From Diatrype stigma (lineage: Eukaryota > Ascomycota > Sordariomycetes > Xylariales > Diatrypaceae), in assembly GCA_022225965.2 (NCBI GenBank), contig JAKJXP020000146.1, forward strand, positions 1-64,000: a stretch of 64,000 nucleotides of DNA, written 5' to 3'. This document shows positions 13,101-25,949 of the stretch, piece by piece. A program made the translations under genes and the position numbers. The notes below the pieces were generated by a model, which saw only the letters and a list, made by a program, of their open reading frames with translations, was not told the DNA's origin and made no database searches. Each line of letters opens with the position of its first letter. Within the stretch, counting starts at the first letter, position 1.

Positions 13101-14711
13101 AATAAATTAAAAACCGCCGCTTTATTGCATATATCGACATCTTTTGGAATAATTTTATTTACGAAATCCGCGTTTGGATTTACCGTTATATGTATTTCAT
13201 TCGTTTCGTAAATATTAAATAAGTCGTAAATATCGCCATTTTTAAATAATTAAAATAGGTTATAATAATTTAATATAAAGTTTATATAATCCGGATAATT
13301 TATAAAAAAAAAGTTTAGCCATATATATATAATTTAGCGACGAATACGAAACCGCCGGCGAAATTAACGTTTTATTTCTGGAACATTATCGATATTTTTA
13401 AAACGAAAAAGAATTATGTCGAAATGTTTTAAAAATAAAGGTAATTCGTTATATATTTTATTAATATCGCGCAAAAAATATATAATATATTTCGTATATT
13501 TATACTGTTAATTACGAATTTATAAGAAATTAATTAATTAATTAAATTATATAATAATAAAACGAATAATAAAAATATTAATTGCAATATAAACTTTTGC
13601 AATAAATAGCTTTTCGATTGTTTTAAACGAAATAAGCCAAAAAAAAACGTCGTTAAAATCCAAATTATTACTAGCAAAAAAATAAAAAGGCTCGTTTATT
13701 AATTTCTTATTATCCTTTATTTAATAAGCAATATAAATACTTATATTTAATAACTTAACGTCGAACCATTTATGTTAATAACGCAGATAAAAATATATTT
13801 GCTTCGTTTTTAAGGCCTTATCGAATCGCTTTTTAATAGCTACGTTTTTAAGAAATAACGCAAGTTTTTAATCGTTGCTTTTATATTATATCGATTCTTC
13901 GTCGAAATTACGATATTTTAAAAATCGAATTTATTGCCGCTGTTTACGTTTAACTGTCCGAAAAAACGCATAATTATATATTCGGAATCGTTTTCGTTTC
14001 CGTATTCGAGTTTGCTTAAAAGGTAAAGAAAACGAAAAATCGAAAAAGGCCTATAAATTACGATTAAGGCTAATATGTTATAGCTGGAAAAATTATAACG
14101 TTAATTTTAATATTAACGTCGATATACGTTTAGGCGTTACGTAATAACCAATCGAAATAAAAGTATAAGCAATTCGAATAACCCAATTAAATAAGCGATT
14201 ACGCGATTTATTACGCGGCTTATTACGCGGCTAAAAAATAAATAATGCCATAATCGGATTAAAAAATAATAAAAACGGCAAAAAAGCAAACTGAATATAT
14301 TAACGTAACCGTATTTTTGGCAATATTAAATTGAAAATTATTTTATTAATGGATTTAAAAAGCTTAAAATAACAAAAAATAAAAAAAGCAAATGGTAATT
14401 AAAAATAAAATAAAGTTAAACTTAAAAGGGGATTTATAATATCGATTCGTTTTTTAAATTTAATTAAAACGTATCGTTATTAAAATTTAATTTGGCCCGT
14501 AAATTAAATAATGTCGGGATTTGCGACGGCTCTTTTTGGTAACGTCGCCGCAATTGGTAATCTCGTTAAATAATGTATTATTTAAAACGGGCGGCAATTA
14601 TACGAAATAAGTTATTTTAAATTTATCCATTACGATAATATATATTATTAAGCATTCCGTAGGTTAAATTTGTGCGACGTCGATTGGATTTAGGCAAATG
14701 GCGTAATTGAA

Positions 14712-15790
14712 TTGCTAAAGAATAAAAAGTCGAATAAAGATGGGCCAAAAGCTAAAATTAAAAAGCTGGCTATTAAAAATCCAGAGATTAATAAGCCAGC
14801 TATTAAAAAGCCAAAGACTAATGAGTTAGAAATTAATAAGCCACCTGCTAAAAAGCCACCTATTAAGGAATTACCTATTAAGAAGCTAGCTATTAAGGAG
14901 CCAATTAAAAAAGAACTGGCTAAAGAAGAGCCGGCTAAATAAGAACTGGCTAAAAAAGAGCTGATTAAAAAGGAGCTGGCTGGAAAAGAGCTGGCTGGAA
15001 AGAAGCTGGCTAAAGAAAAACTGGCTAAAAAGGAACTGGCTAAAAAGGAACTGGTTAAAAAGAAGTTAATTAAAAAGGACCAGACTAAAAAAAACCAGAA
15101 AATTAAAAAACCGCATATCCAAAAGCAATACGAAAGAAATTATTTACCGCGGTATAAAAATAAAATGCCTATATAATAAAACAAAGTTAATACTAATTCG
15201 AAATAAGAATATAAATATATATACGTTTTATAAAATATGATTGCAATAAAAAAGGCATTTTTAAATAAAAATATGCGAATATCGCTTATAAATAAATTAA
15301 TTTAATAGCTGAAACTATTAATAAGCATAACAAACTTTGAAATTCGTAAAATAATTCATATTAATAAAATTCGAAAAAATTACATATAAGCCGCGAATAA
15401 ATTTCGAAAAACCTATAATGCGTTGTATTATAACGAAAAGGCTGCGTATAAAACTTAAAAAAGTTATGCATAAGTCGCGTATAAAACTCGAAAAGGCCGT
15501 AATGCATTACGGATAAATTACGAATAAAAATAAAAAAATCGTAATGCATTGCGAATGAATTACGGGTAAAAATAAAAAGGTCGTAATGCATTGCGAATGG
15601 ATTGCGGATAAAAATAAAAAGGTCGTAATGCATTACGGATAAATTACGGGTAAAAATAAAAAAGTCGTAATATATTGCGAATAAATTACGAATAAAAATA
15701 AAAAGGTCGTAATGCATTACGGATAAATTACGGATGGAAATGAAGAAATCGTAATATACCGCGGATAGATTACAAAAAAAAATGAAAAGA
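14712..15790 (+). pseudogene. Lysine-rich repeat ORF at the right end of R
   Basis: 14712-14942 is open for 76 codons and consists of short repeats of Lys-Lys-(Pro/Leu/Glu) with Ala, Ile or Pro, for example AIKKPKTNE. The same composition continues past TAA stops to about 15110 (KKELAKKELV). The following sequence reads as a charged, coiled-coil-like region, then about six tandem 14-residue units (GRNALRINYG-type) at 15470-15790. This stretch keeps more G and C than the rest of R. A similar short Lys-Gly repeat occurs near the left end (6722-6790), and its counterpart in copy 2 is near 61630-61690. It is probably a nucleic-acid-binding tail of an R protein; the function is unknown. Confidence 0.45.
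15470..15790 (+). repeat. 42-bp minisatellite in R
   Basis: Tandem units of 42 bp built around GGTCGTAATGCATTACGG and a run of A and T, about six to seven copies. Because 42 is a multiple of three, the array encodes 14-residue repeats on either strand. The open minus-strand frame 15361-15717 is a by-product of this periodicity. Confidence 0.8.
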
Positions 15791-16077
15791 TTTTTAAAAA
15801 AAGCTGGAATGGTTTAATGGTATAATAAAATATGCGAATAAATTAAAATAAGTTACAAAAAGGTTATAAGCAAATTAAAACAAATAAAAACAAGTTACGA
15901 ATAAGCTGAAGCAAATTTAAATAAAATCCGGAAATGTAATGATATTATTGGCCGTACGTATAGAATAAATGGATTTTGTTATTGTTTATATATAGTATTT
16001 ATAAAGGATAAAGATTAATTGGCTGGCAAAACGGAGCTAGCTGGTTCGACCAGTCGCCAGAGCGAACGTAACGGGTC

Positions 16078-16178
16078 CGACCAATCGCAGGCGAAAACGC
16101 TCGAAGTATTTCCCAAGCCTGAATTTCTAGACATAATTTCCGTATCACACCACCTTTATAGAATAACCTCCGGTTAGG
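16078..16178 (-). repeat. Right arm of the R inverted repeat, nearly free of RIP
   Basis: Its reverse complement starts CCTAACCGGAGGTTATTC and keeps normal GC, so it is the better record of the ancestral end sequence. Sequence from about 16020 inward is also GC-rich, unlike the rest of R. Confidence 0.8.
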
Positions 16179-16185
16179 ATTAAGG

Positions 16186-19100
16186 GCTTTTCCGTAAACC
16201 TAATATATATTCTTAATTTTTTAATTGCTTATATTAAATATATTATTTTTAGCTTTATAAGCTAATATGTTTTTTTCGTTTAATTAATGCATTTATTTAA
16301 ATATAATATAAAGCGCATAGTTATTTTAAATATTTGGCTTTTTTCGTTTTAAAAATATTCCGGAATTATATGAAATAGCATTATTCCAAAGCCATTTTTG
16401 GACGCATTTAATTAAATAAACGCCTATATAATTAAATCGAAATAAATTAGGGTGGTTTTCTTAAATAATGCATTTTTAATGCGTTAAAAAGATTTTAATT
16501 CTTTGCCTTTTAATTAAATACTAATATTGCAAATATAAGCCTTATATTGTTGCTTATTAAAAATCTTGCTTTAATTCCGGTTTTATTTTAATAATTAAGT
16601 TTTAAATTATTTAAAGGGCTTATTATAATGGGTATAATTTTTTATTAAATGCTTTAATTAATTTATAAATTTAATTTAATGCTTTAAATTATTAAGGTTT
16701 ATAAAAAGTTTATTACGGCAAATGGCGTTTAGCTTTTCCTTTATTATTTATAATCCAAAGCCGTTTATTCGAAAGCTTAATAATTATATTAACGGATATT
16801 TTTTAAAGAATCTCTTAAAAAAGTAATTTAATATTTTCGAATATTATAAATATTTGGTTTAAATGTTTTAAATGTTTCTTTTAATTATTAAAGAATATTA
16901 TAATGTCGTTAATATAAGTTATTAAGTAATATTTATAAAGCCTTAGGATTCGATTAATCTGTTGTTATATAAACGGAAATAAGTTTTTAAAGTCTATAAA
17001 TAATACATTTAGGCGTTTCAATTTTTTATGGCTAATAATAATAAAGATATTTCGGAATTTCTTTTATATTAAGAATTAATAAAAAAGTTTCTTAGCATTT
17101 ATTATAATAATAAATCTTTTTCCGCGTAATTTCGCCGTTATTTCGTATTATTTAAATAATAAATATACGTCTTTTAGTATTATTTTATTTTATAATCGTA
17201 AGTTTATAATTATTCGTTTTTTACGTACGTTATTTTTAATAATCCAAGTTACGAAATAAATTGCCGCGAAAAAAATAATTTATAATTAATAATTTATATG
17301 GCCCGTATTATATAATAATTAAAAGGTTTCATTAATAACTTTTTATTTAATAACGTTTTATAAATAAAGCCTAATTATAATTTTATATTTATATTATTTA
17401 AGTATTAATTTGATAATTATTTAATTGTTTTTTAAAAAATCGATAATCCCCTTATTTTTTTATATTTCCGTATGTCGTAATAATAAGTTTTAAATACGAA
17501 TTAAAAATGTTTTATTTTTAATACAAATATATATTTCTTTAAACGTTTCCGTTTTTTTTACGTTATTAAAACGCTTTATTTTAAATTTAGGATTTCGATT
17601 TTCGATTAATTCTTTTAGGAATTCTTTTTTGTTCTTTTTAATTATCAAAAATACGATATCCGTATTTATTTTTTTTGCCTTACGTAAAGCTATTCGTTAT
17701 ATTTACCGGAATATTTTTTTTAGCTTTTTATAGCTTTCGTATATATTAACTTGCTTTTCCGTATTCGTTATTTTGCTTTTTAGGCTTAAGAATTAATTCT
17801 TTATATTATTTCGCCTTTTTTTGTTTTTAATATATTTATGAATATTTTTAAATGGTTTTTCGACGTTTTTAAACGGTTTTTTAATATTTTCGAGCATTTA
17901 TTTATTGCTTTTAAATAATTCCTTAATGCTTTCGGCCATTTATTTATTACTTTTAAGTAATTCTTTAATATTCCTAATTGGCTCTTTTATGTTTTTAGGT
18001 TTTGGTTTATGTTATTCGGTTGTTTATTTAATTATATTAATTAGTTTTCTTTTCGGTTTTAAAATATGCTTATTAGTTTTTATTATTATTAAGTATTTAT
18101 TTTATTTTTCGGCTATAGCGATTAAGGCTTTTTTAAAAGACTTGGTATTATTATTTATAAACTTTAAGGATTTGGATTTATTATTCGCCTTAATTTAAAA
18201 TATCGAATTAAATTTAATATGAATTATTAAACCTATACGTATATTAATAATTCGACGGGCCTTTTTACGATTTCTTAATGGCTAACGTATTTTAATCGGT
18301 ATTTTTGGATTAATGTTATCATAATATTAAAAATATTGCATTATTTCGGTTAATAACGTATAATAACCTAATCTTTAGCCTTTTAATATGCTTATAAGGC
18401 TTTATTTAATATTAATAATTTTAATTTGCCGTTTTTCGTTAATAATATAAGGCATTATTTTTAACGTATCGAAATTAAAATAATAATTAATGCTTTATCG
18501 TAATTAAACGTTTTCTTTTTCGATATAAATTAAGCATATAATGTTATCCCTTAAATATAAAATAAATTACTTTTTAACGTATATTTTAACCTTTTGCTTA
18601 TTTGCCTTTAAATAAAACGTAACGTTTATTTTAACGTTATTGCATCGATTAATACGCAAATGGCGATTTTAAACGAATATATTAATTCCGTATTAATATA
18701 AGAAGCCATTTTTTAATAATAATCCGATAAAGAATTTCGGAAATATTTAAGCCTTAAATTGGAAACGTATTTTTATATAATAGCTTAAGTGCTATTTTAT
18801 TATTATAAATATACCCGTTGCTTTAATTAAGTTGCGAATTTTTTGTTTTTTTATTCCGGTTATTCCTCGTATTTGCGTTTCGTCGATAGTTACGTTTTCG
18901 CATTTATATAAGGTATTTTCTTTAATAAGCTGGATATTTACGCCGGTATTAATATAATCGTATCCGGTAATACCTAATTAATTTTATCGCATAAATGCAT
19001 TTTTATATATAAATAATTCGTAAAGTTTTTTAAGCCGTATCCGAACCTATTAGGTTTTAAAATAAATTCCGGAAAAGCCATTAAAATGCGGCGAACTTTT

Positions 19101-21965
19101 TCGATTAAGTTAAAACAATAAAAGCGCTTTTCGATAATTTTCTAAAATTAAATATAAATTTTTAAGTTATTATCGATTATAAACTTAAAATGGCAATCCT
19201 TATAATGGAATAAGTTATCGTTTATTATTTGTTAAACCTTATTATGCGATTTCTTTTTTGAATCGTATTTTAATTAAGGGTCGCTATTATTATTATCGTT
19301 AATACCGTTATTAATTTCGGACGTATTTACGACATTAATACGCTTTTAAGTTTTATTTGTATTTTTATTTTTTATTTTAAGAACCTTATTAATTTAAAAC
19401 CGGCTATTAATACGTAATGCCGATTTGGTTTGTTTTCCGGATTTTTCGGCTATTAAGAAATTCGATTGTCGTTTTTATTAGCGATAAATCGGGCATTTGT
19501 CGGAAAAAAACGCAATACTATCGAACCGAACTTTGTTAATATTACGTAATGCGGTAATTTTAAAAGAAAAAATTACGAAAGGGTTTTATATTAATCCAAT
19601 TAAGCATATAGGCGTTTATAATTTAAGTAATTCTTTTAATAATATATTATTTATTAAAATAATTCAACGTAAATAACGTTATGCGCAATTTTAAAAATAA
19701 TAAGATACGAACTTTATTTTTTAATTCCTAATTAATATAATTCGCTATTTCGGCTAACGTTTCGATTCGCGTTATTTAGGCCTTTAATTCGAATTTTCCA
19801 ATTTAATTCCAGCCGTATTTATATATTCGAAACGTTCGGATTGCTATTAATTGCCTTATACCAAAACCGACCTTACGGTAATTCCGTAATATATTTAATA
19901 AAATAATTGTTTATTGCGAATTATTTGGCGCTTTTCGTAAATAAGTTCGGTTATTTATTAATTTGTAATTTCGTTTTTAAAATAAAGGTAAAAATTAAAT
20001 AGGATTTTCCTAAGAATTTCGAGATTTTTAAATACTTAAGTTTCGAATCCTTTTAATTACGGAATATAATTAAACCATATTATCGATTCGTTAAAACCAG
20101 TAATTAAAATAAATTCTAAGCGCTTTCGGTAATTTTAAAAATCGAAAAACCCAAAATTCTTAACGCGGAATTTTTAGGTTTCCGTATTACTGCTTATACG
20201 TTTAATTAAGGCCTTTAATAATCGGGTAACCTATTTAAGACCGTTAAAAGCGTCCGTATTCGTAAAGCGGTTTCGGTATTCCGGTCGTTCTGAAATTTGG
20301 ATGGCCTGTTTTAATACGTTTTATGGCTGCTAAAATCGGAAAAATAATAAGTCGTTTTTAAAATTTCCCGAACGTAATGTAAATTATTAAATATATATCG
20401 ATAATTAATTATTAAAAAATATTTCGTTTCGTTATAATAAATACCCCCGCAATAACGCTTTATTTCGTATATGCATTTAAGAACTTTATTTAATATTATT
20501 AATAACATAATAGCTATTAAAGGATTCCGTTTACGCCTAAGCATTAAATGGTTTTCCGTAAAAATATTTTTCATATCGTTATAATATATTGTCCGGTATA
20601 TATAATTCAAATAGCCTTATATAGGATTAATTTTCCAAGCGACGTAATTCGTTAACGGAATAATCGGGTTTTTTAATAACGGACGGTTATTAATAATGCT
20701 AAAAGTTAATATTTTCTTTATAACGACGATTTTCTTCGGTAAAGGTATTTTTTTTATAATTTCCATAAACGTTTTAAATTATTTAAATTATTTTTTTAAA
20801 ATAATGCTTTATTTTAAATTCTTTTTCGTTATTAAAATAACATTACTTTGCCGGTATAATAAAGATACGATTAAATTGCTTTTATCCGGATATAACAAAA
20901 TTAAATATAATTATTAACCCCTTAAAACTTTTCCGTATCGTTTTCGATACCGGCTATTTTAAATTTTAAACGAACGACATTCGTCGGGAAGTTCCGTATC
21001 GATTTGCATATATAAAAGTTCTTAATTTCGAATCGTTCGGTTAAAATAGGTTCCTTGGATTTATTTGGCCTTTTTAAATAATTAGGTTTTTTATCGAAAG
21101 ACCCTTAAGCATTAGCGAATTATTCTTTTTCGCGATAATAACGGACGTATCGTATAAAAAGGATTTTGAAAAAGCTAACGATTTTTGAAAAGTAACCCCT
21201 TTTTTTTTAGGAATTAATCCCATTAAAGGAACCGTTAATTTTCCCGTATTGGCTATGCATTTTTTAAAAAAAAAGAAAAAGATTTTTTCGAACGTTTAAA
21301 CTTTTTAATTAACGAAAGTTTCGCCTTAATAATATTATTCGTTAAAGAATTTAATAATTTCTTTTATTAACGTAGCAATATTAGAAAATTTTGAAGCCTT
21401 TGGATTTTTTTTAATACTTTTTTGCAAAATTATAAAGACCGTCGATTCCGATATCGGTTATAAAATTATGTTTAGTCCTTTATTATATACCGTTTTTACT
21501 TATCGCATGGTTTTTTTAATTTATATTAAAAAGGTGAACTAAAGTTTCGGGGAATTTTAAGCATTCGTTAGGCTTATAATCGTAAATTATAAATTAATAA
21601 ATTTAAATTTTTATATTGCTAGCAATTAAAATTAATTTTCGTATAAGGCAAAAAACGCCTTTCTTTATTTATACGGCGCGTTATAACAGATTATTAAAAA
21701 AGCTTTATGAAAAGCCGTAAGCAATATTACGTTTTCGTCCGTAAATTCGTTATTTAATTTAAATAACTTTTTTTAAAGTAATTAGGATTTTATTTCTTTA
21801 AACCGATATTTAATTAACCTGTTTCGAAATAATTCGGGCCTTTTAATTTTTTTTGTTTATTATAAGGTTTAAAGGGATTTACGTTTTTAGCGGTTACGCG
21901 TCGTTTTCGAAATTTAATAAATTATAAATAATTAATGTTGGATTTTAACTAAAAATGTTATTATA
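16186..21965 (-). pseudogene. gypsy-2 gag-pol, 5' part with reverse transcriptase (RIP-killed)
   Basis: Minus-strand reading gives a Ty3/gypsy reverse transcriptase over about 16500-17160: AKLRGKRFIII, then LFYQF-like (TAA for CAA), IDFKNLFPFI, and the active-site box YIND (YVDD with Asp changed to Asn) at 16905-16916. RNase H begins at about 16400 (GFGIMLFHI) and is cut at 16186 by R. Sequence from 17200 to 21965 should hold connector, protease and gag and can be read in places, but I cannot mark domains. The open plus-strand frames here (17905-18198, 20696-20917) are antisense by-products of AT richness. Confidence 0.75.
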
Positions 21966-22224
21966 TAATATAAACGTTGCGGATTTCCTACTTTTAATTA
22001 GGAATGCCGGCGGCGTTAATAACGTCGATTATATATAAAGGCATAACATTATTATGCAATATTTAATATTACTTATTACTAATATGAAAATAAAGTTATA
22101 AAGTAATAAAAGCATGAATTGTTATGAAATACTAGGAATTCTAAGGACTTTTATATAATCCTTAGCAATACTAAATAAGGGTACGTAATACTGAGTAATC
22201 CTGAAATTACTGTATTACGTAATA
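21966..22224 (-). repeat. LTR, probable 5' LTR of gypsy-2 (RIP-mutated)
   Basis: 259 bp, aligning along its length with the GC-normal solo LTR at 42838-43097 (260 bp), including the central GCCGGCGGCG block. Differences are mostly C-to-T or G-to-A. No duplication is seen at its edges, which fits one LTR of a longer element; its position upstream of the minus-strand gypsy-2 body makes it the likely 5' LTR. The link to gypsy-2 is positional inference. Confidence 0.7.
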
Positions 22225-22983
22225 AGTGTCTTTATTTTTATTCGTCGAAAAGCGTTTTAATAAAATTGTTATATTTAAAGATATATATTAATAAATTATT
22301 ATTTCGAAACGAATATTAATTATAAACGTTATATAAATAATAAGGTAATAAAATATTATATTAATGCGGTTTACTTTTTTAATTATTCGAATTTATAATA
22401 TATATTTATAATATTATTCGTTTTTTAAATTTTAATAATTTCATTTTAAAATAATCGATTTTAAAAATTTTTATATTAACGTAATTATTAATTATAAATA
22501 AATTAAAACTTTATATCGAAAAATGAAATTATAACTATAACGATATATAAATTAAAAATAATATAACGTCGTTTAATACCCTTATTTAAAATCGGCCGTT
22601 TCGTAATTTAAAAAACTTTAAATAATTAATATCGCAATTAAACTTTTATATTTCGAATTAAAATAAAACGTACGAATTTTATTAAATATTAAACAAATAA
22701 ATTTTTATATTTTATAAAATAAACCAATAAATGGTTTATTTAAAAATTAAATACGTAATAAGATTTTTAATTAATATTTAATTAATTAAACGAATTATTA
22801 AATAATATAATTTCCGTAAATAAAAGGGTTAAAAAGTCCGTTAACGAAAGAAATAATAAAGGCTAAATTAAAATTTATAATTTATTAATTAAAACATTTT
22901 AAAAAGTTATTTACGATATATATTTTTAAATTAAATTAAAATTAATTTAAAATTAAACAAATTAAATCTTAAAAGTTTATACG

Positions 22984-22985
<2 letters not shown>
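22225..22985. other. AT-rich filler, no gene
   Basis: Strongly AT-rich, with no readable coding frame and no structure beyond short A/T runs. Confidence 0.6.

Positions 22986-23031
<46 letters not shown>
22986..23031. repeat. (ATT)n microsatellite
   Basis: About 15 consecutive ATT units. Confidence 0.9.
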
Positions 23032-23189
23032 ATTAATTAAATTAAATTAAATTAATTAAAATTTTATAAAAGAATTTATATATTTTAAAAATATTATTTA
23101 AAATTAAATTCGTTTTTTATAAGTTTAATATTATTCGTTATTATTTTTATTTAATAAATTACAAATAAAGAAATAAATATTATATTATT

Positions 23190-23224
23190 ATATTATTATA
23201 ATATATATATATATATAATATTTA

Positions 23225-23256
<32 letters not shown>

Positions 23257-24410
23257 TTTAATTAATATATATATATAATTACTATTTAATTAATACGTAC
23301 GTATAATATAACTAAATTAATTATATTTAAAAATAATTAATTACATTTAAATAATATATATATATAATTATTATTTAATTAATACGTATATATAATTAAT
23401 ACTTAATTAATACGTACGTATAATATAATTAAATTAATCGTTTTTAAATAATACGTATATATAATTATTATTTAATTAATACGTATATATATATAAATTA
23501 ATCGTATTTAAGAATAATTAATTATATATTAAAAATTAATCGTATTTAAATATAATTAACTTTCGTATATAATTAATTAATTTAAATTAATTTAAATTTT
23601 AAAAATTAAAGTTAATATTATAATTAATAAATAAATAATAATAAATAAATAAATAACAATAAAGCCAGCTTTAATTAAATGGCATTATTATAAAAATTAA
23701 TTATTTACGATTTAAATTAAATTATAAATTAATTCGTTAAAGTTTAATTCGTATTAATATTAGCCGCTTTAAAAATATACGAATCGTTATATATATATTA
23801 AGTTATTTTTTTATTTAAAATAATCGATTTTATTTAATTTTTATATAAACAAAATAACATAATAATTTTTCGTTTTATTACGATATAAATAAGCTTATAA
23901 ATTTACGTTAATATTTAAATAAAATAATTAACCGTATTTAAATAATACGTATATATAGCTATTACTTAATTAATACGTACGTATAACCAGCACTTGATTA
24001 ATACGTACGTATAGCCATTATTTAATTAATACGTATATACGTATAAGTTAACCGTACTTAAAGGTAATTAACCGCATTTAAAAGTAATTACCCGTACCCA
24101 AATAATACGTATATACAGCCATTATCCAATTGGTACGTACGTATAATACAGCCAGGTCAACCGTATTTAAAGGTAATTAACCGCATTTAAAAGTAATTAA
24201 CCGTATCCAATTAATACGTACGTATAGCCATTATTTAATTAATACGTACGTACGTATAAATTAACCGTATTTAAAAATGGTTAACCGCATATTGGTTAAC
24301 CGCGTATTAATGGTTAACCGCGTATTAATAATTAACCGTACCTAAATATGGTTAACCCCCGTATATGGTTAACCTGCTTAGGTTAACCTAAGTCCTAAGG
24401 GTTAGGTGGC
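23190..24410. repeat. Degenerate satellite with TACGTACGTA and GGTTAACC motifs
   Basis: Irregular tandem array of two recurring blocks: TTAATTAATACGTACGTATA and a GTATTTAAAGGTAATTAACC block. On the left it is almost pure AT with (TA)n runs. To the right it gains G and C and ends in repeated TGGTTAACCGCGTATTAA. The last bases are AAGTCCTAAGGGTTAGG, which contains both a CCTAA and a TTAGG word head to head. No coding. Confidence 0.75.
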
Positions 24411-25607
24411 TAAATTAAATAAAGCCTTATATAACTTAAAGCAATTACTTAGGCTTTAATATAAATTTTTAATTAATATATAAATAAAACTGGAATTTAA
24501 AGTATTTTCATATAACGAAGATATATTTATTAACTTTTAAATAAATATAATAATAATTTATTACGTTAACGATTTATTAATAATAAAGCCGATAAAAGCA
24601 GCCATTAATAAGCTGGCGAGTAAATTATTAAAATCCGTTAAGCTAAATAAAATCGGACCAGTAGCTATTTATTTAAGTAACGATATAAAGATAAATTACG
24701 AAAAGAAAGAAATCCGTATAAGCCAGAAAAGGTATACGAAAAAGCTGTTCGAAAATATATAATATACGGAATAATTCGAAAATAAAGCCAGAAAATACCT
24801 CTTTTATTTTTAATATAAAGCTAAATACAAATAAATTTATTGCTTTTAAAAAGGATATAAATTCTTATTAAAAGCAAATAGGTTCTTTATTATATCTAGC
24901 TTTAAAAGTTAAACTTAATATAACGTATGCTGTTTATACGTATATTACATTTATGGCAAATCCTAGTTTAAAGCACTTTAAAGAGCTAAATAAAATCTGG
25001 GATTATTTATTAAAATTTCCTAATTTAAGGTTTGTTTATAACTATTTAAGAGATTTAAAGCTATAACCTTATATTAATTTAAACTGGGAAAATTCTTTAA
25101 TGGAAAGAAAATCCACTAGTGAATATATAACTAGTTTAGCAGCTAAAGGAAATTTTAATTTTATAAGCTAAACCTTTTAACTTTAAAAATTAATAGCTAT
25201 AAATAGCTATAAAGCCGAATATATGGCATTAAGGGAAGCTTTAAAAGAAGCTGTATATTTAGGCAATATGTTTAAATATTTAAATAAAAGTTTAAATTTA
25301 GGTTATACGGACCAGCTATTAAAGGTTTTTATAAATAATAACGGTGCCTAAAAGCCGGCTGAAAATCCGGAATTTCACAAAAGAATAAAGCATATCGATA
25401 TAATTTATTATTATAATAAGGAGGTTATTAATAATAAATAGGCTGAATTATATTATATAAATATAGCCGAATAGCTAGTTAATATATTAATAAAGCCAGT
25501 TTCGAAAGTAATTTTAAATAAGCTTATTAAAATGGCTAATATAATTAATATATAACAGTGGTTTTATTTTTATAAAGGTTTTTCTTATTATATATATATA
25601 AATATAT
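24411..25607 (+). pseudogene. copia-1: Ty1/copia pol fragment (reverse transcriptase end and RNase H)
   Basis: Plus-strand reading gives the reverse transcriptase box YVND (YVDD with one Asp changed to Asn) at 24562-24573, then GPVAIYLSNDI, ISQKRYTKKLFE, SYQKQIGSLLYLALK and ITYAVYTYI. RNase H follows with ERKSTSEY, YKAEYMALREALKEA and RIKHIDI, in the standard copia order. Stops are TAA type and sparse compared with its neighbours. The 5' part of the element is missing; the fragment starts abruptly after the satellite. The 3' side is interrupted by the LINE at 25608. Confidence 0.9.
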
Positions 25608-25949
25608 TAAGCCAAAATCGCGATTTTATCCGTAATTTTACGAATACCATTCAAAATCGAAATTTAATACTTAAAAATTGCTTTTTGGATTAAAGTTATT
25701 TAAAAATCATATTAAGAACGAATATAAATCGATGCGTATAACTTGGTAATAACGAATCGAATTTAATATCGTTTCGATACGTATCGAATTAATTACGAGG
25801 CCCGGTTATATCGGGCTTTAATCGATAAGAAAACGAAAAATTCCCTTAAGCGCAAATAATCCAAAAAGCAATCGATTTTTTTATTACAGGAATAAGTAAT
25901 ACCCAAAACGCAAAAAGATTAATTCGATTTTTGTTATAAATTTTTTAAG

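Larger units (their letters stand above)
6075..16178 (+). mobile_element. Element R, copy 1: 10.1-kb repeat of unrecognised class
   Basis: Insertion in the gypsy-2 RNase H frame. Removing it, with one copy of the flanking ATTAA(AA/GG) at 6068-6074 and 16179-16185, restores a continuous gypsy frame (EKPLMVF), so both borders are fairly secure. A second copy begins near 60985. Arms of an imperfect inverted repeat of about 100 bp lie at 6242-6342 and 16078-16178. The right arm is terminal, but the left arm is 167 bp inside the left border, which is odd for a TIR transposon. The interior is RIP-mutated, with plus-strand coding blocks readable through TAA stops (for example 7100-7850 and 9640-10170) and a lysine-rich repeat protein at the right end. 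I recognise no transposase, recombinase, polymerase or helicase signature. Mutator-like or another large DNA element is possible but unproven. Confidence 0.65.

Noticed and set aside
15361..15717. 118-codon minus-strand frame with HYDLFIFIRN repeats
   Set aside because: Product of the 42-bp minisatellite read on the other strand; the plus strand continues the lysine-rich frame of R.
6075..16178. Telomere-linked RecQ helicase or Starship captain inside R
   Set aside because: I looked for helicase motifs and a tyrosine recombinase signature through the TAA stops and found none that I could defend.
17905..18198. Hydrophobic 97-codon plus-strand frame that could pass for a membrane protein
   Set aside because: Antisense to gypsy-2; Leu/Ile/Phe richness follows from AT content.
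23000..24400. CRISPR-like array
   Set aside because: Repeats are irregular, without equal spacers, in a eukaryotic subtelomere; it is a satellite.
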